Below, piece by piece: positions 23,385 to 31,568 of a DNA stretch of 64,000 bases. The position numbers were made by a program, and so were the translations under genes. The stretch's first letter is position 1; the number at the start of each line of letters is the position of its first letter. The DNA comes from Caminibacter mediatlanticus TB-2. Its GTDB lineage: Bacteria > Campylobacterota > Campylobacteria > Campylobacterales > Nautiliaceae. The notes under the pieces were generated by a model. The model was not told the DNA's origin, did no database searches, and worked only from the letters and a program-made list of their open reading frames with translations. The DNA is taken from contig NZ_CP040463.1 of the NCBI RefSeq assembly GCF_005843985.1, positions 156,501 through 220,500 on the forward strand, written 5' to 3'.

Positions 23385-23830
23385 CTTAGCCTTTTTACTC
23401 TAAAAAGTGGCGTATCAAATTCAACTGGCTGACCATCTTCTATTAAAACTTCTAAAATCTCGCAATCAAATTCTGCTTCAAGTTCGTTCATAATTTTCAT
23501 AGCTTCAATAATACATAAAGTTTGGCCCTTTTTAACTTTATCTCCAACTTTTACATAAGGTGGTGAATCAGGAGATGGTGCTTGATAAAAAGTACCTACC
23601 ATTGGAGATGTTATTAATTCTCCTTCTACTTCACACTCAGGTTTTGCTTCTACTTTTTGTACTACAGGTGTAGAAGTTTCTACTACTGTTTGATTTACTT
23701 CTTGCTGAGGTGTTATATGTGTAGCACTTTTATCAAGATAAATTCTAAATTCATCAGTTTCAAATTCTAAAATATTCGTTTTTGATTTATCAAATGCTTC
23801 AAGTAATCTCTTTAAATCTTTTAATTCCAT
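23381..23830 (-). CDS. accB: Biotin carboxyl carrier protein
   Basis: Start set at 23830 ([10 protein letters not shown]) because AAGGGGAC lies before this ATG; upstream codons to 23857 have no ribosome site. 149 residues. The C-terminal biotinyl domain carries EAMKIMNE with the biotin-accepting Lys112; a Thr/Val/Gln-rich linker spans about 40-65. It carries the carboxyl group between AccC and AccAD. Confidence 0.95.
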   Translation of the reverse strand: MELKDLKRLLEAFDKSKTNILEFETDEFRIYLDKSATHITPQQEVNQTVVETSTPVVQKVEAKPECEVEGELITSPMVGTFYQAPSPDSPPYVKVGDKVKKGQTLCIIEAMKIMNELEAEFDCEILEVLIEDGQPVEFDTPLFRVKRLS

Positions 23831-23909
23831 AAGTCCCCTTTTTAGTCTATTTATCAAAATAATAACATATTTTTGTTACAATTTTAATAAAAACTCTTTA
23901 AGGAATAAA

Positions 23910-24470
23910 ATGGGTGTGAAATCTGATAAATGGATTAGATGTATGGCAAAAGAGTTTGGTATGATAACTCCTTTTGAAGAAAAACAAGTTAGAAGTGGTA
24001 TAATAAGCTATGGTGTTAGTAGTTATGGATATGATATAAGAGTTAGTGATGAGTTTATGGTGTTTACTAATATAAATTCAACTATTGTTGACCCAAAAAA
24101 CTTTGATGAAAGAAATGTTGTAAAAATAAAAGGTGATTGTATTATTCCCCCAAACTCTTTTGCTTTATGTAGAAGTGTAGAATATTTCAAAATGCCAAGA
24201 GATGTATTAGCAATTTGTGTTGGAAAAAGTACATATGCAAGATGTGGTATTATTGTAAATGTAACTCCAATAGAACCAGAATGGGAAGGACATATTACAA
24301 TAGAAATAAGTAACACAACCCCTCTTCCAGCAAAAATATATGCAAATGAAGGAATAGCCCAGCTTATATTTTTAGGGGCTGATGATGGAATATGTGAAAT
24401 TAGTTACAAAGATAAAAGTGGAAAATATCATGGACAAAAAGGCATAACGCTACCTAAGGTAGATAAATAA
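23910..24470 (+). CDS. dcd: dCTP deaminase
   Basis: 186 residues. The signature [17 protein letters not shown] and [22 protein letters not shown] belong to the dCTP deaminase/dUTPase fold, with [10 protein letters not shown] near the N-terminus. It converts dCTP to dUTP for dTMP synthesis, which here ends at ThyX. AAGGA precedes the ATG. It begins a long plus-strand operon and overlaps pyrF by one base. Confidence 0.96.
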   Translation: MGVKSDKWIRCMAKEFGMITPFEEKQVRSGIISYGVSSYGYDIRVSDEFMVFTNINSTIVDPKNFDERNVVKIKGDCIIPPNSFALCRSVEYFKMPRDVLAICVGKSTYARCGIIVNVTPIEPEWEGHITIEISNTTPLPAKIYANEGIAQLIFLGADDGICEISYKDKSGKYHGQKGITLPKVDK

Positions 24471-24497
24471 TGAAAAATGGAAAAAATAAAATGGAAA
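24470..24497 (+). repeat. Heptad repeat at the pyrF start
   Basis: ATGAAAA, ATGGAAA, AAATAAA, ATGGAAA in register. Units 1 and 4 each offer an in-frame ATG. Confidence 0.75.
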
Positions 24498-25186
24498 ATA
24501 AGCCAAAGTTATGTATAGCATTTGATAATCCTGATAAAGAGAGTAATTTTAAATTAGCAAAAGAGTTAAGAGAATATGCTAATGACTTATGGTTAAAAAT
24601 TGGATTTAGAAGTTATATAAGAGATGGGAATGATTTTATAAAAAATCTAAAAGAGTTAGGATATAATATATTTTTAGACTTAAAACTATATGACATTCCA
24701 AATACAATGGCTGATGCAAGCGAAGAAATTGCAAAACTTGGTGTTGATATGTTTAATATCCATGCAAGTGCTGGTAAAAGAGCAATGAGAGAAGTTATGA
24801 ATAGATTACAAAACCTAAAAAAAAGACCTCTTGTTTTGGCTGTAACAGCTTTAACAAGCTTTGATAATGAAGAGTTTAAAAAAATTTATGGTAAAAATAT
24901 AGAAGAAAAGACACAAGAGTTTGCACTTGATGCTTATGAGAGTGGTCTTGATGGAGTTGTATGTAGTGTATATGAGAGTAAAAAAATAAAAGAAGTTACT
25001 AATGATAAATTCATTACATTAACTCCTGGGATTAGACCATTTGGTGAAGAGAGTGGAGACCAAAAAAGAGTTGCTGATATAAAAATGGCTAAAAGTAATT
25101 TAGTTGATTTTATAGTCGTTGGAAGACCAATTTATAAATCAAAAAATCCAAAAGAGATAGTTGAAAAAATTTTAAAGGAGATATAA
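24470..25186 (+). CDS. pyrF: Orotidine 5'-phosphate decarboxylase
   Basis: 238 residues. The active-site cluster FLDLKLYDIPNTM, CIAFDNPD at the N-terminus, and LTPGIRPFG and VGRPIYKSKNP for phosphate binding are present. It makes UMP. The first eight residues (MKNGKNKM) come from a 7-bp repeat array. The ATG at 24491 (MENKPKLCIAFD) fits the usual family start better, whereas the first ATG (24470) overlaps the dcd stop. Either may be used. Confidence 0.95.
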   Translation: MKNGKNKMENKPKLCIAFDNPDKESNFKLAKELREYANDLWLKIGFRSYIRDGNDFIKNLKELGYNIFLDLKLYDIPNTMADASEEIAKLGVDMFNIHASAGKRAMREVMNRLQNLKKRPLVLAVTALTSFDNEEFKKIYGKNIEEKTQEFALDAYESGLDGVVCSVYESKKIKEVTNDKFITLTPGIRPFGEESGDQKRVADIKMAKSNLVDFIVVGRPIYKSKNPKEIVEKILKEI

Positions 25187-25917
25187 TGAAAAAATTTTTA
25201 TTACCATTATTAATAGCAGGGACATTATTTGGAGCAGATAAACTTTTAACTAATCAAGAGTTAAATAATATTTTAAAAGCAACACCTGTTTATCCTCAAC
25301 TTGAAAATGCTATAAAAAAAGGCGAAGCAAAAATAAAGGGCACAAAAAAAGATGGTTTTTATTTAATTGAAGTTTCCACTCCAAGAGGAAAAGCATTATT
25401 ATATGTAACTGCAGATAAAAAATATACTATTCTTGGACAAGTAATTGACAATAAGACAAAAAAACCTTTACTTCCAAATTTTCCAAAAAATGCAGAAATT
25501 ATCAATAAAGGTGTAATGTTTACATTTGGAAAAGGCGATAAAGATATCTATCTTGTAACGGACCCTGAGTGTCCTTATTGTAGATTAATGGAAAAAGAAA
25601 AAAAAGAAGTATTAAAAAATAATTATAGAGTACATGTAATTTTAATGCCACTTTCATTTCATAAAAATGCAAAAGCTATGAGTTATTATATTTTAGCTGG
25701 AAAAAACAATGAAGAAAGAGCAAAAAGGCTTCAAGAAGTATTAAGTGGAAGCAATAAATGGAAAAATTACACTCCTACAAAAGAGGAAAAAGCAAAATTT
25801 GATAAAGAACTTCAAAATGCAAAAAAAGCAGCAATAGAACTTGGAGCACAAGGTACACCAAGTGTATATGACAAAAACTTTAATTCAATTTCTTGGCCAA
25901 ATTTAGGAGGTAAATAA
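25186..25917 (+). CDS. DsbC/DsbG-like periplasmic thiol-disulfide protein
   Basis: 243 residues with a signal peptide (about 1-16), an N-terminal dimerisation-like domain (20-110) and a thioredoxin fold with active site CPYC (129-132) after YLVTDPE, and a cis-Pro loop GTPSVYD near 217. DsbC/G proteins isomerise or reduce wrong disulfides. KGEAKIKGTKKDGFYLIEV matches the family's first domain. Gene-end overlap with both neighbours shows the operon. Confidence 0.85.
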   Translation: MKKFLLPLLIAGTLFGADKLLTNQELNNILKATPVYPQLENAIKKGEAKIKGTKKDGFYLIEVSTPRGKALLYVTADKKYTILGQVIDNKTKKPLLPNFPKNAEIINKGVMFTFGKGDKDIYLVTDPECPYCRLMEKEKKEVLKNNYRVHVILMPLSFHKNAKAMSYYILAGKNNEERAKRLQEVLSGSNKWKNYTPTKEEKAKFDKELQNAKKAAIELGAQGTPSVYDKNFNSISWPNLGGK

Positions 25918-26621
25918 TGAATAATTTATCAACACACTTCGTTGATGCTGCTTTATGCAGTAGTTTGAAAATAATAAGAGCACTTTATGAAGAACTTAAT
26001 CTTTTTGAAGAAAAAGGAGTCGGTTTTGGTGGAGATAGAAGTTTGAATATAGATTTAATTGCTGAGAGAATTTTAGTAGAAAAATTAAGCGAATTTGGAA
26101 ATATTTTAAGTGAAGAAGCTGGATTTATAGATAATGGAAAAGATAAAACTATAATTATTGACCCAATTGATGGTAGCTATAATGTCGCAAATAATATTCC
26201 TTATTTTGGAACGAGCATTTATCTTGAAGATACAGCATCTGTTGTAGTTAATTTAAGTAATGGAGATTACTTTATTAGAGATGAAAATGGCAAAAAATTT
26301 GATAATTTATTTAGAAAACCTTTTCATGCTACATTCAAACATGATGTAATTTTATTCGAAAAAGCATATCAAAACCCTGAGATTGTAAAAAAATTAAATG
26401 ATAATGGATTAAAATTTAGAGCACCAGGGGCACTGAGTCTATCACTTTCATATGGCGAATCAAGTAAAGCTGTTATTTATAAAGGTGAAATTAGAGAATT
26501 TGATATAGCAGCTGCAAAATTTTATAATAAAGATTGTTTTTGGCATTTTGAAGATGATTTAATTGTAATGAGCCCAAAATATGAATACCTTGAAAAAGTT
26601 GTAAATATTATTAAGGAATAA
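25917..26621 (+). CDS. Inositol-monophosphatase-family phosphatase
   Basis: 234 residues. The metal-binding EEAGFID, IDPIDGSYN and the late EFDIAAAKF are the family motifs, though the last has Glu-Phe in place of the usual Trp-Asp order. Members hydrolyse inositol phosphates, fructose-1,6-bisphosphate or 3'-phosphoadenosine phosphate; the substrate is open. Shorter than SuhB-type enzymes (about 265 residues). Co-transcribed with the Dsb-like gene and accD. Confidence 0.8.
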   Translation: MNNLSTHFVDAALCSSLKIIRALYEELNLFEEKGVGFGGDRSLNIDLIAERILVEKLSEFGNILSEEAGFIDNGKDKTIIIDPIDGSYNVANNIPYFGTSIYLEDTASVVVNLSNGDYFIRDENGKKFDNLFRKPFHATFKHDVILFEKAYQNPEIVKKLNDNGLKFRAPGALSLSLSYGESSKAVIYKGEIREFDIAAAKFYNKDCFWHFEDDLIVMSPKYEYLEKVVNIIKE

Positions 26622-26623
26622 TA

Positions 26624-27472
26624 ATGGGATTTGGAGACTTCTTAAAAAAATTTAAAAAAACTCAGCCAAGTAAAGATGAAAAACCAACTACTTGGATAAA
26701 ATGCCCCGCTTGTGGGGCTATTAGTTTTTATAAAGAAATACAAAAAGAACATAATACTTGTCCAAAGTGTGGATATCATTTTAGAATGAATGCAGAGGAT
26801 AGAATAAAACTACTTGCAGATGAAAATACTTTTGTTGAATATGATAAAAACCTCGAACCAACAGACCCTCTAAATTTTGTAGATAAAAAAAGCTATAAAA
26901 AAAGAATTGAAGAAGGGTATAAAAAAACAAAAAGAAAAAGCTCTGTAATATCAGGTGAATGTGAAATAAATGGAATTCCTACTCAACTTGTTGTATTTGA
27001 TTTTAATTTTATGGGTGGAAGTTTAGGAAGTGTTGAAGGAGAAAAAATAGCAAGAGCAGTTAAAAGAGCTATTACAAAAGAACAAGGCTTAGTTATTGTA
27101 TCTACAAGTGGTGGGGCAAGAATGCAAGAAAGTACATTTTCACTTATGCAAATGGCAAAAACATCAGCAGCACTTGCAAGTTTAGCAGAAAAAAAATTAC
27201 CATATATTTCAGTATTAACAGACCCAACATTTGGAGGAGTTAGTGCAAGTTTTGCATTTTTAGGAGATTTCATAATAGCAGAACCTGGTGCAATGATAGG
27301 CTTTGCTGGACCAAGAGTTATTAAACAAACAATAGGAGAAGACTTACCAGAAGGTTTTCAAAGAGCTGAATTTTTACTTGAACATGGACTTATTGATATG
27401 GTAGTAAAAAGAGATGAACTTAAAAAAACTATTAGTAATTTATTAAAATATTCTCTTAAAAAAGTTAGCTAA
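26624..27472 (+). CDS. accD: Acetyl-CoA carboxylase carboxyltransferase subunit beta
   Basis: 282 residues. The N-terminal zinc ribbon uses Cys27, 30, 46 and 49 (CPAC and CPKC). The crotonase-like domain has STSGGARMQESTFSLMQMAK and LTDPTFGGVSASFA. With AccA it moves the carboxyl group from biotin to acetyl-CoA. TAAT-ATG spacing from the phosphatase and an overlap with thiE place it in the same operon. Confidence 0.96.
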   Translation: MGFGDFLKKFKKTQPSKDEKPTTWIKCPACGAISFYKEIQKEHNTCPKCGYHFRMNAEDRIKLLADENTFVEYDKNLEPTDPLNFVDKKSYKKRIEEGYKKTKRKSSVISGECEINGIPTQLVVFDFNFMGGSLGSVEGEKIARAVKRAITKEQGLVIVSTSGGARMQESTFSLMQMAKTSAALASLAEKKLPYISVLTDPTFGGVSASFAFLGDFIIAEPGAMIGFAGPRVIKQTIGEDLPEGFQRAEFLLEHGLIDMVVKRDELKKTISNLLKYSLKKVS

Positions 27473-28161
27473 TGGCTCTTTATGCTCTACTTGATTTTGA
27501 TACTTTAAAAAAATATGATATTTCAATTGAAGAGTTTATTAAAACTGCAAAAGGCTTAAAAGCTAAAATTTTGCAATATAGAGATAAAAATTCATCATTT
27601 GAAGAAAAATTAAAAAGAATAAAAAAAATTCGAAAACTTTGGAAAAAAACTCTTATCATAAATGATGAAATAGACCTTTTACCTTTTGCAGATGGAATAC
27701 ATATTGGACAAGAAGACCTTGTATATTTATGTGAAGAGTTTCAAATAAATAAAATAGAAATGATCGAATTATTAAAAAATAGTGAAAAGTTAAAAATAAA
27801 AAGTGAAAAATTAAATATAAATCTTTTTAATTTAGATTTGGTAAACACAACTTCTAAAAAAATAGTAGGTTTATCAACCCATAATAAAGAAGAAATAATT
27901 GAGGCTAATAAACTACCTCTTGATTATATAGGCCTTGGTGCTTATCGTCCTACAACTACAAAAGACACGAATAATATTTTAGGAAAAAAAGTTATAGATT
28001 TAATTAAATATTCTTATCATCCGGTTGCAATTATAGGAGGAGTAAAAATTTATGATAAAATTCCAGCAAATTTTAAAGTTGTAGGAAGTGATATATGCAA
28101 ATTAATGTCTTCTCGATTGAGAAAAAAAGAGATTTTCAAAAAGAAATTGAAGAGTTTATAA
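27472..28161 (+). CDS. thiE: Thiamine-phosphate synthase-like protein
   Basis: 229 residues. ILQYRDKN, LIINDEIDLL, GIHIGQEDL, VGLSTHNKEE, YIGLGAYRPTTTKDT and IIGGV follow the ThiE/TenI order of phosphate and substrate loops. ThiE joins HMP-PP and thiazole phosphate. Between the HIGQ and the GLSTH strands lies an extra charged segment, SEKLKIKSEKLNIN, encoded by a 7-bp repeat. The sequence is divergent, so TenI-like regulation is an alternative. It overlaps rlmH by 67 bases. Confidence 0.8.
   Translation: MALYALLDFDTLKKYDISIEEFIKTAKGLKAKILQYRDKNSSFEEKLKRIKKIRKLWKKTLIINDEIDLLPFADGIHIGQEDLVYLCEEFQINKIEMIELLKNSEKLKIKSEKLNINLFNLDLVNTTSKKIVGLSTHNKEEIIEANKLPLDYIGLGAYRPTTTKDTNNILGKKVIDLIKYSYHPVAIIGGVKIYDKIPANFKVVGSDICKLMSSRLRKKEIFKKKLKSL
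27782..27816 (+). repeat. Heptad repeat inside thiE
   Basis: GTGAAAA, GTTAAAA, ATAAAAA, GTGAAAA, ATTAAAT in register, a variant family (RTNAAAA). It encodes SEKLKIKSEKLNI between conserved blocks. Confidence 0.7.
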
Positions 28162-28526
28162 AAAAATCTAAACCTTTTGCTAATGTAAAAGATATTACTC
28201 TTTATTCAAATAAACTCTCAAAAACTAAAAACCCTCAAAAAGAATATACTAATATTTTTGAAAAATACACTAATTCTGGCAAAAACATTATCTTAACTCC
28301 TGATGGTAAATTAATTGATAGTTATGAATTTGCTAAGCTTTTAAATGAAAATCAAATCAATTTTTTCATTGGTGGAGCGTATGGATTTGAAGAAGTATTT
28401 AAAAAAAAGGGGATAAATATTTCTTTAAGTCTACTTACAATGAGTCATAAGGTGGCAAAATTAGTCTTATTTGAGCAAATCTATAGAGCATTAACTATAA
28501 AAAACAATCATCCATATCATAAATAA
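28095..28526 (+). CDS. rlmH: 23S rRNA pseudouridine-1915 N3-methyltransferase
   Basis: 143 residues, usual for the family after allowing for a shortened core. ILTPDGKLIDS, FFIGGAYGFEE (SAM-binding knot) and SLLTMSHKVAKLVLFEQIYRA then NHPYHK (C-terminal signature) identify it. The SPOUT enzyme modifies helix 69 of 23S rRNA. The start lies 67 bases inside thiE, an unusually long overlap; an internal start would remove the first strand. Confidence 0.92.
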   Translation: MQINVFSIEKKRDFQKEIEEFIKKSKPFANVKDITLYSNKLSKTKNPQKEYTNIFEKYTNSGKNIILTPDGKLIDSYEFAKLLNENQINFFIGGAYGFEEVFKKKGINISLSLLTMSHKVAKLVLFEQIYRALTIKNNHPYHK

Positions 28527-28538
28527 AAAGGAGAAAGT

Positions 28539-28889
28539 ATGAGCATAAATATAGAGCATTTTAAAGAGATTTTATTAATGAGAAAAGCTGAACTTGAAAA
28601 GATACTTTTTAACATTTCTAACGAAATAGATGAAATTAGTAGATGTGACATAAAAGATGAGGGGGATTTTGCAGCAGCAAGTATGGATAGTGGAAGAGAT
28701 TATCAAATCTATTTAAAGCAAAAACAAGAACTAAAAGAAATAGAAGAAGCATTAAAAAGAATTGAAGAAGGAAATTATGGTATTTGTGAGATGTGTGATG
28801 AACCAATTCAAGAAGAAAGACTTAAAATAAAACCATACGCAAAATATTGTATAATATGCAGAGAAATTATTGAAAAAGAGGAGAAATGA
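28539..28889 (+). CDS. DksA/TraR-family zinc-finger protein
   Basis: 116 residues. A coiled-coil N-terminus (about 5-75) and a C-terminal four-Cys zinc finger (CEMC at about 86-89, CIIC at about 107-110), with YGICEMCDEPIQEERL typical of DksA/TraR proteins. They enter the RNA polymerase secondary channel and modulate initiation with ppGpp. GDFAAASMD lies at the coiled-coil tip where the acidic residues sit. AAAAGGAG precedes the ATG. Confidence 0.85.
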   Translation: MSINIEHFKEILLMRKAELEKILFNISNEIDEISRCDIKDEGDFAAASMDSGRDYQIYLKQKQELKEIEEALKRIEEGNYGICEMCDEPIQEERLKIKPYAKYCIICREIIEKEEK

Positions 28890-29809
28890 AAAAATATTTT
28901 ATTATAAGTTTAATTTTTATTGGTTTAGTAGCTCTTTTAGTTTATACACAAGATAATTCTTTTACAACATTTAATATTTTTGGGATTAATCTTTCTTTAC
29001 CAAATGCAGTATGGATTGCTCTATTTTTAGGATTATTCTGTATTTTTTCAATTATTTATTTTTTTGTTGCCAATTTAAAAAATACTTTTTATCAAAAAAA
29101 TGTAAATAAAGATATTAAAACAATTATTGAAAATATAAAAAACAAAATTTTATATATAAACAATACAAAAAAAACAAAAATTTTAAATGAGATTAATAAT
29201 TTTGCAACTAATAATATTGAAGGTTTAAATATTCTTCCAAAAGAGAGTAAAAATTTTGAATTTTTTGCAGATATACAAAAATTAAAAAATGGTGAAGTTA
29301 TAGAAATTGGCAAATATAAACTTGATGAAAACAATCCTTGGTTTATTTTAAATATAAAAAATAGACTTAAAAAAGAACCTAACTATGCAAAAGAAGTTTT
29401 AAAAAAATTTAAAAATAAAGAATTAAAAAAAGAAGCATTTTATATCTTTGCAAAAACTGCCAATATAAGAGATATACTAAAATATGATTATGATATTAAC
29501 TTAGATATTTTACTATCACATATAAATGATAAAGACTTAGGACTTTTAATAAACAAAGCAAAATTAACACCAAAAGAAGAAATTGAATTTGCAAGAAAAT
29601 TATATATGACTCGTACTCCCGATGAAGAATTAAACTTAGTAGATAAAATGCCTTACGCAAAAAGCTATTTAGCATTAAAATATGAACATTTAGATTTAGC
29701 AAAAGATATAATAGAAGCAAATGATATTAAATTTTTTGAATTTTTCTTAAAACTAAGACTTGCAGGAATAAAGGCTGATATTGACGAATATATCGATTCT
29801 AAAATCTAA
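28886..29809 (+). CDS. Two-span membrane protein with long cytoplasmic domain
   Basis: 307 residues. Membrane helices at about 4-20 and 40-63; the rest is Lys/Glu/Asn-rich and probably cytoplasmic helical repeats. No family name recognised, though the arrangement is familiar from Campylobacterota. It overlaps the DksA-like gene by four bases, and dus starts inside its 3' end, so it is part of the same operon. Confidence 0.65.
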   Translation: MKKYFIISLIFIGLVALLVYTQDNSFTTFNIFGINLSLPNAVWIALFLGLFCIFSIIYFFVANLKNTFYQKNVNKDIKTIIENIKNKILYINNTKKTKILNEINNFATNNIEGLNILPKESKNFEFFADIQKLKNGEVIEIGKYKLDENNPWFILNIKNRLKKEPNYAKEVLKKFKNKELKKEAFYIFAKTANIRDILKYDYDINLDILLSHINDKDLGLLINKAKLTPKEEIEFARKLYMTRTPDEELNLVDKMPYAKSYLALKYEHLDLAKDIIEANDIKFFEFFLKLRLAGIKADIDEYIDSKI

Positions 29810-30716
29810 ACCACTCTTTTTTTTAGCCCCTCTTGCAGGATATACTGATTTACCTTTTAGAAGCGTTGTTAAAGAGTTTGGATGTGATATGACTTTTAGT
29901 GAAATGATAAATGCTAATGCAATTGCATTTAATAATGAAAAAACTAAAAAAATGATGCAAAAATCAAGTAAAGAGACTCCATACTTTATTCAAATTGCCG
30001 CAAATAATGTAGAAAATGCAATTAAAGCAGTAGAAATTATTAACGAAATACCATGGATTGATGGAATTGATATTAATTTAGGATGTCCTGTAAATAAGGC
30101 CAGAAGAAGTGGATATGGAGGAGTTTTACTTAAAGATGAAAATAAAGAAAAATTAAAAGAAATAGTTAGTGCTATTATAAAAACTTCTAAAAAAATAGTT
30201 AGTGCAAAAATGAGACTTGGATATGATGAAATAATTGCAGTTGATAGAGCAAAAATGCTTGAAGATTTAGGAATTAAGTTTTTAACAGTCCATGGAAGGA
30301 CAGTTAAACAGATGTATAAAGGAAATGCAAATTATGAAGAAATTAAAAAAATAGTAAAAGAAGTTAATATTCCTGTAATTGCAAATGGAGATATAACAGA
30401 TTATAAAAAAGCAAAAGAAGTATTAGAATATACTGAGGCAAATGGAGTTGCAATTGGTAGAGGAGTAATAGGAAAACCTTGGATATTTTTAGAAATGAAA
30501 CAACAAGGAGAAATAGCTCCATCTCAAAAAAAAGAGGTGATATTAACTCATTTTAAAGCAATGATTGAGTGGTATGGAGATTATGGTGTAATTTTATTTA
30601 GAAAGCATCTACATCAATACTCAAAAGGAATAAAAAACGCAAGTGAATTTAGAAGTAAAATAAATTCAACTGAAAATAAAGATGAGGTATTTAATTTAAT
30701 TGAGGAGTATTTTTAG
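29781..30716 (+). CDS. dus: tRNA-dihydrouridine synthase
   Basis: 311 residues, starting at TTG 29781 within the preceding gene. APLAGYTDLPFRSVVKEFG, the catalytic Cys in NLGCPVNKARRSGYGG, and VHGRTVKQMYKG then VIANGDI identify a Dus enzyme, which reduces uridines in tRNA D-loops with FMN. No better start with a ribosome site is seen; coupling is likely. DusB-like by length. Confidence 0.9.
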   Translation: MTNISILKSKPLFFLAPLAGYTDLPFRSVVKEFGCDMTFSEMINANAIAFNNEKTKKMMQKSSKETPYFIQIAANNVENAIKAVEIINEIPWIDGIDINLGCPVNKARRSGYGGVLLKDENKEKLKEIVSAIIKTSKKIVSAKMRLGYDEIIAVDRAKMLEDLGIKFLTVHGRTVKQMYKGNANYEEIKKIVKEVNIPVIANGDITDYKKAKEVLEYTEANGVAIGRGVIGKPWIFLEMKQQGEIAPSQKKEVILTHFKAMIEWYGDYGVILFRKHLHQYSKGIKNASEFRSKINSTENKDEVFNLIEEYF

Positions 30717-31321
30717 TGTTTAACGGTCTAATTCGTGAAATTGGAAAAATAAAAAACTTTTCTAATAATAAATTAAGTGTTTTATCAAAATATAAACCTC
30801 AAATTGGTGACTCTATTGCAATAAATGGAGTATGTTTAACTGTTACTAATATATTTTCTGATGGATTTGAAGTAGAATTATCACCTGAAACTCAAAAAAT
30901 TATTCCTCTTGAAAATTACTCTCCAAATAAATTTGTACATATCGAACCAGCCCTTAGATTTGGTGATAGAATAGATGGACATTTAATTCAAGGGCATATT
31001 GATGCAATTGGAGAAATACTTGAAATTAAAAAAAATAAAAATTCATATAATGTAATTATTAAAACTTCTCCTAATATAATGAAATATATCGCACCAAAAG
31101 GAAGTATTGCAATAGATGGCGTAAGCCTTACAATAAACGAAGTATTTAGTGATAGATTTAGATTAACTATTATTCCCCACACATTTGAAAATACTCTTTT
31201 TAAATACTATAAAATTCATCAAAAAGTAAATATAGAAACAGATATGTTTGCAAGATATATTTATCATATGTTTAAAAATAAAGATAATGATATAAATGAA
31301 AAAATACTTGCTTGGTGGTAA
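30716..31321 (+). CDS. ribE: Riboflavin synthase alpha subunit
   Basis: 201 residues with GTG start overlapping the dus stop (TAGTG). Two lumazine-binding repeats: SIAINGVCLTVTNIF (about 35-49) and SIAIDGVSLTINEVF (about 130-144), with GHIDAIG. It converts two lumazines to riboflavin. ribH is in a separate operon near 50.4 kb. Last gene of the long operon begun by dcd. Confidence 0.94.
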   Translation: MFNGLIREIGKIKNFSNNKLSVLSKYKPQIGDSIAINGVCLTVTNIFSDGFEVELSPETQKIIPLENYSPNKFVHIEPALRFGDRIDGHLIQGHIDAIGEILEIKKNKNSYNVIIKTSPNIMKYIAPKGSIAIDGVSLTINEVFSDRFRLTIIPHTFENTLFKYYKIHQKVNIETDMFARYIYHMFKNKDNDINEKILAWW

Positions 31322-31568
31322 TACTAATTGAAAATTGAAAATGGACAATGGAAAATAATAAAAAATATTGAAATAACGGGAGTTTTAAACAATTTAAAGT
31401 AACTAACTTATTTGGAATTGGTACAAAAATTTAGTTTTATCTCTACATACTAAACTTTTTATACTTTCATCAATTAATATTATTGTCTTAATTAAGCAAA
31501 CTTTAAGTTTTTAACATTAAGTTAATTGCAAAGTATTATACTTATTAAAATACTTTTAAGGAGTGGAA
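31322..31568 (+). promoter_or_regulatory. Non-coding region upstream of degP
   Basis: No gene is seen. It begins with a heptad repeat (31327-31361), then AT-rich DNA, a perfect 5-bp-arm dyad TTAACATTAAGTTAA (31511-31525), and a likely -10 TATACT (31537-31542). AAGGAG stands just before the degP ATG. The dyad overlaps the -35 region and may be a regulator site. Confidence 0.5.
31327..31361 (+). repeat. Heptad repeat, intergenic
   Basis: ATTGAAA twice, ATGGACA, ATGGAAA, ATAATAA in register. The only one of the five arrays outside a coding region, just after the ribE stop. Confidence 0.8.
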
